Part shown: positions 14,702 through 14,924 of the stretch, piece by piece
How positions within the stretch are numbered: position 1 is the stretch's first letter
How the letters are laid out: every line of letters begins with the position of its first letter
Origin: Bacteriovoracaceae bacterium
Lineage (GTDB): Bacteria; Bdellovibrionota; Bacteriovoracia; Bacteriovoracales; Bacteriovoracaceae
Direction of reading: 5' to 3'
DNA length: 14,924 nucleotides
Assembly: GCA_023146355.1 (NCBI GenBank)
Contig: JAGLCH010000284.1
Coordinates: 1-14,924 of the forward strand
Notes under the pieces: generated by a model
The model's database searches: none
Told to the model about the DNA's origin: nothing
What the model saw: the letters and a program-made list of their open reading frames with translations, nothing else
Translations under genes and position numbers: made by a program

Positions 14702-14924
14702 TACATTTTCTATAAGAAATGAGAATACCCCAACTGGAGAGATAATCGTAACAGCTGGGGTTATAGAGCACTATTTGAGGTTAATCGATAATAGTAGATT
14801 ACCGACGAATGGTGGAGGTGATATTTATACCTGTAATCTTCCAGAACTAAAGAATTTCTAAAGTGCAGTCTACTTAAAAGACCCTTCTTGTTCATACTTT
14901 TTTCAGTTTATGATCTAGAAGCTC
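14702..14924. other. Non-coding tail after fabF with one imperfect hairpin
   Basis: ACCCCA (14727-14732) can pair with TGGGGT (14756-14761), extended by CT/AG after one mismatch. There is no T tract, so it is at best a weak terminator or an mRNA-stabilising 3' hairpin. A TATGAT box occurs at 14909-14914 but has no well-spaced -35 box. A 44-codon minus-strand frame (14895 to 14761) lacks a ribosome-binding site. I see no convincing gene in this stretch. Confidence 0.35.

Noticed and set aside
14761..14895. 44-codon minus-strand frame downstream of fabF
   Set aside because: There is no Shine-Dalgarno site or recognisable motif, and its composition (Tyr, His, Ser rich) is unlike neighbouring proteins. 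A frame this short is expected by chance.

Overview
The window looks like chromosomal DNA from a low-GC (roughly 40 %, by eye) Gram-negative bacterium. I think it is a member of the Bdellovibrionota, most likely Bacteriovorax/Halobacteriovorax-like. Reasons: an LptE-type outer-membrane lipoprotein and a complete MlaE-MlaF-MlaD core show two membranes; the MlaD homologue carries the beta-rich C-terminal domain I associate with former Deltaproteobacteria; a GYF_2-domain membrane protein also fits this group. The lineage assignment is inference. The window is dense housekeeping DNA. I saw no insertion sequence, CRISPR array, rRNA or tRNA gene.

Layout. (1) 1-315, minus: 5' part of an lptE-like lipoprotein gene, divergent from (2) 384-896, plus: a DciA/DUF721 gene with a promoter that predicts a leaderless mRNA. 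(3) 864-10263, minus: a tightly packed run, in transcription order shikimate kinase (aroK), an uncharacterised receiver-like protein, alanine racemase (alr), MlaE permease, MlaF ATPase, MlaD/MCE protein, GYF-domain membrane protein, an uncharacterised basic protein, a YrdC/TsaC-family protein and a TrmN6-like methyltransferase. Many genes abut or overlap, so this is probably one long operon mixing peptidoglycan precursor supply, lipid transport, aromatic biosynthesis and tRNA modification. Its last gene overlaps dciA tail to tail. (4) 10264-10346: two divergent promoters that physically overlap. (5) 10347-14701, plus: yceD-rpmF, then fabD-fabG-acpP-fabF. This is the familiar ribosomal-L32/fatty-acid-synthesis cluster, but plsX and fabH are missing between rpmF and fabD. 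(6) 14702-14924: no convincing gene, one imperfect hairpin.

The observation most worth checking is at 3150-3345. The GYF gene ends in an A9 run containing the dnaX-type slippery heptamer A_AAA_AAG, immediately followed by a UAG stop. The -1 frame then stays open for 45 codons with no ATG, GTG or TTG until it merges with the downstream uncharacterised ORF, which has no Shine-Dalgarno site of its own. The two ORFs may therefore be one gene expressed by ribosomal frameshifting or transcriptional slippage; a fixed indel or a sequencing error is the alternative.

Other signals are regulatory. The fabD promoter is embedded in the rpmF terminator, with its -35 box in the hairpin loop. dciA and aroK have -10 boxes placed so that transcription should begin at the start codon. 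A hairpin between acpP and fabF may reduce fabF expression relative to acpP.
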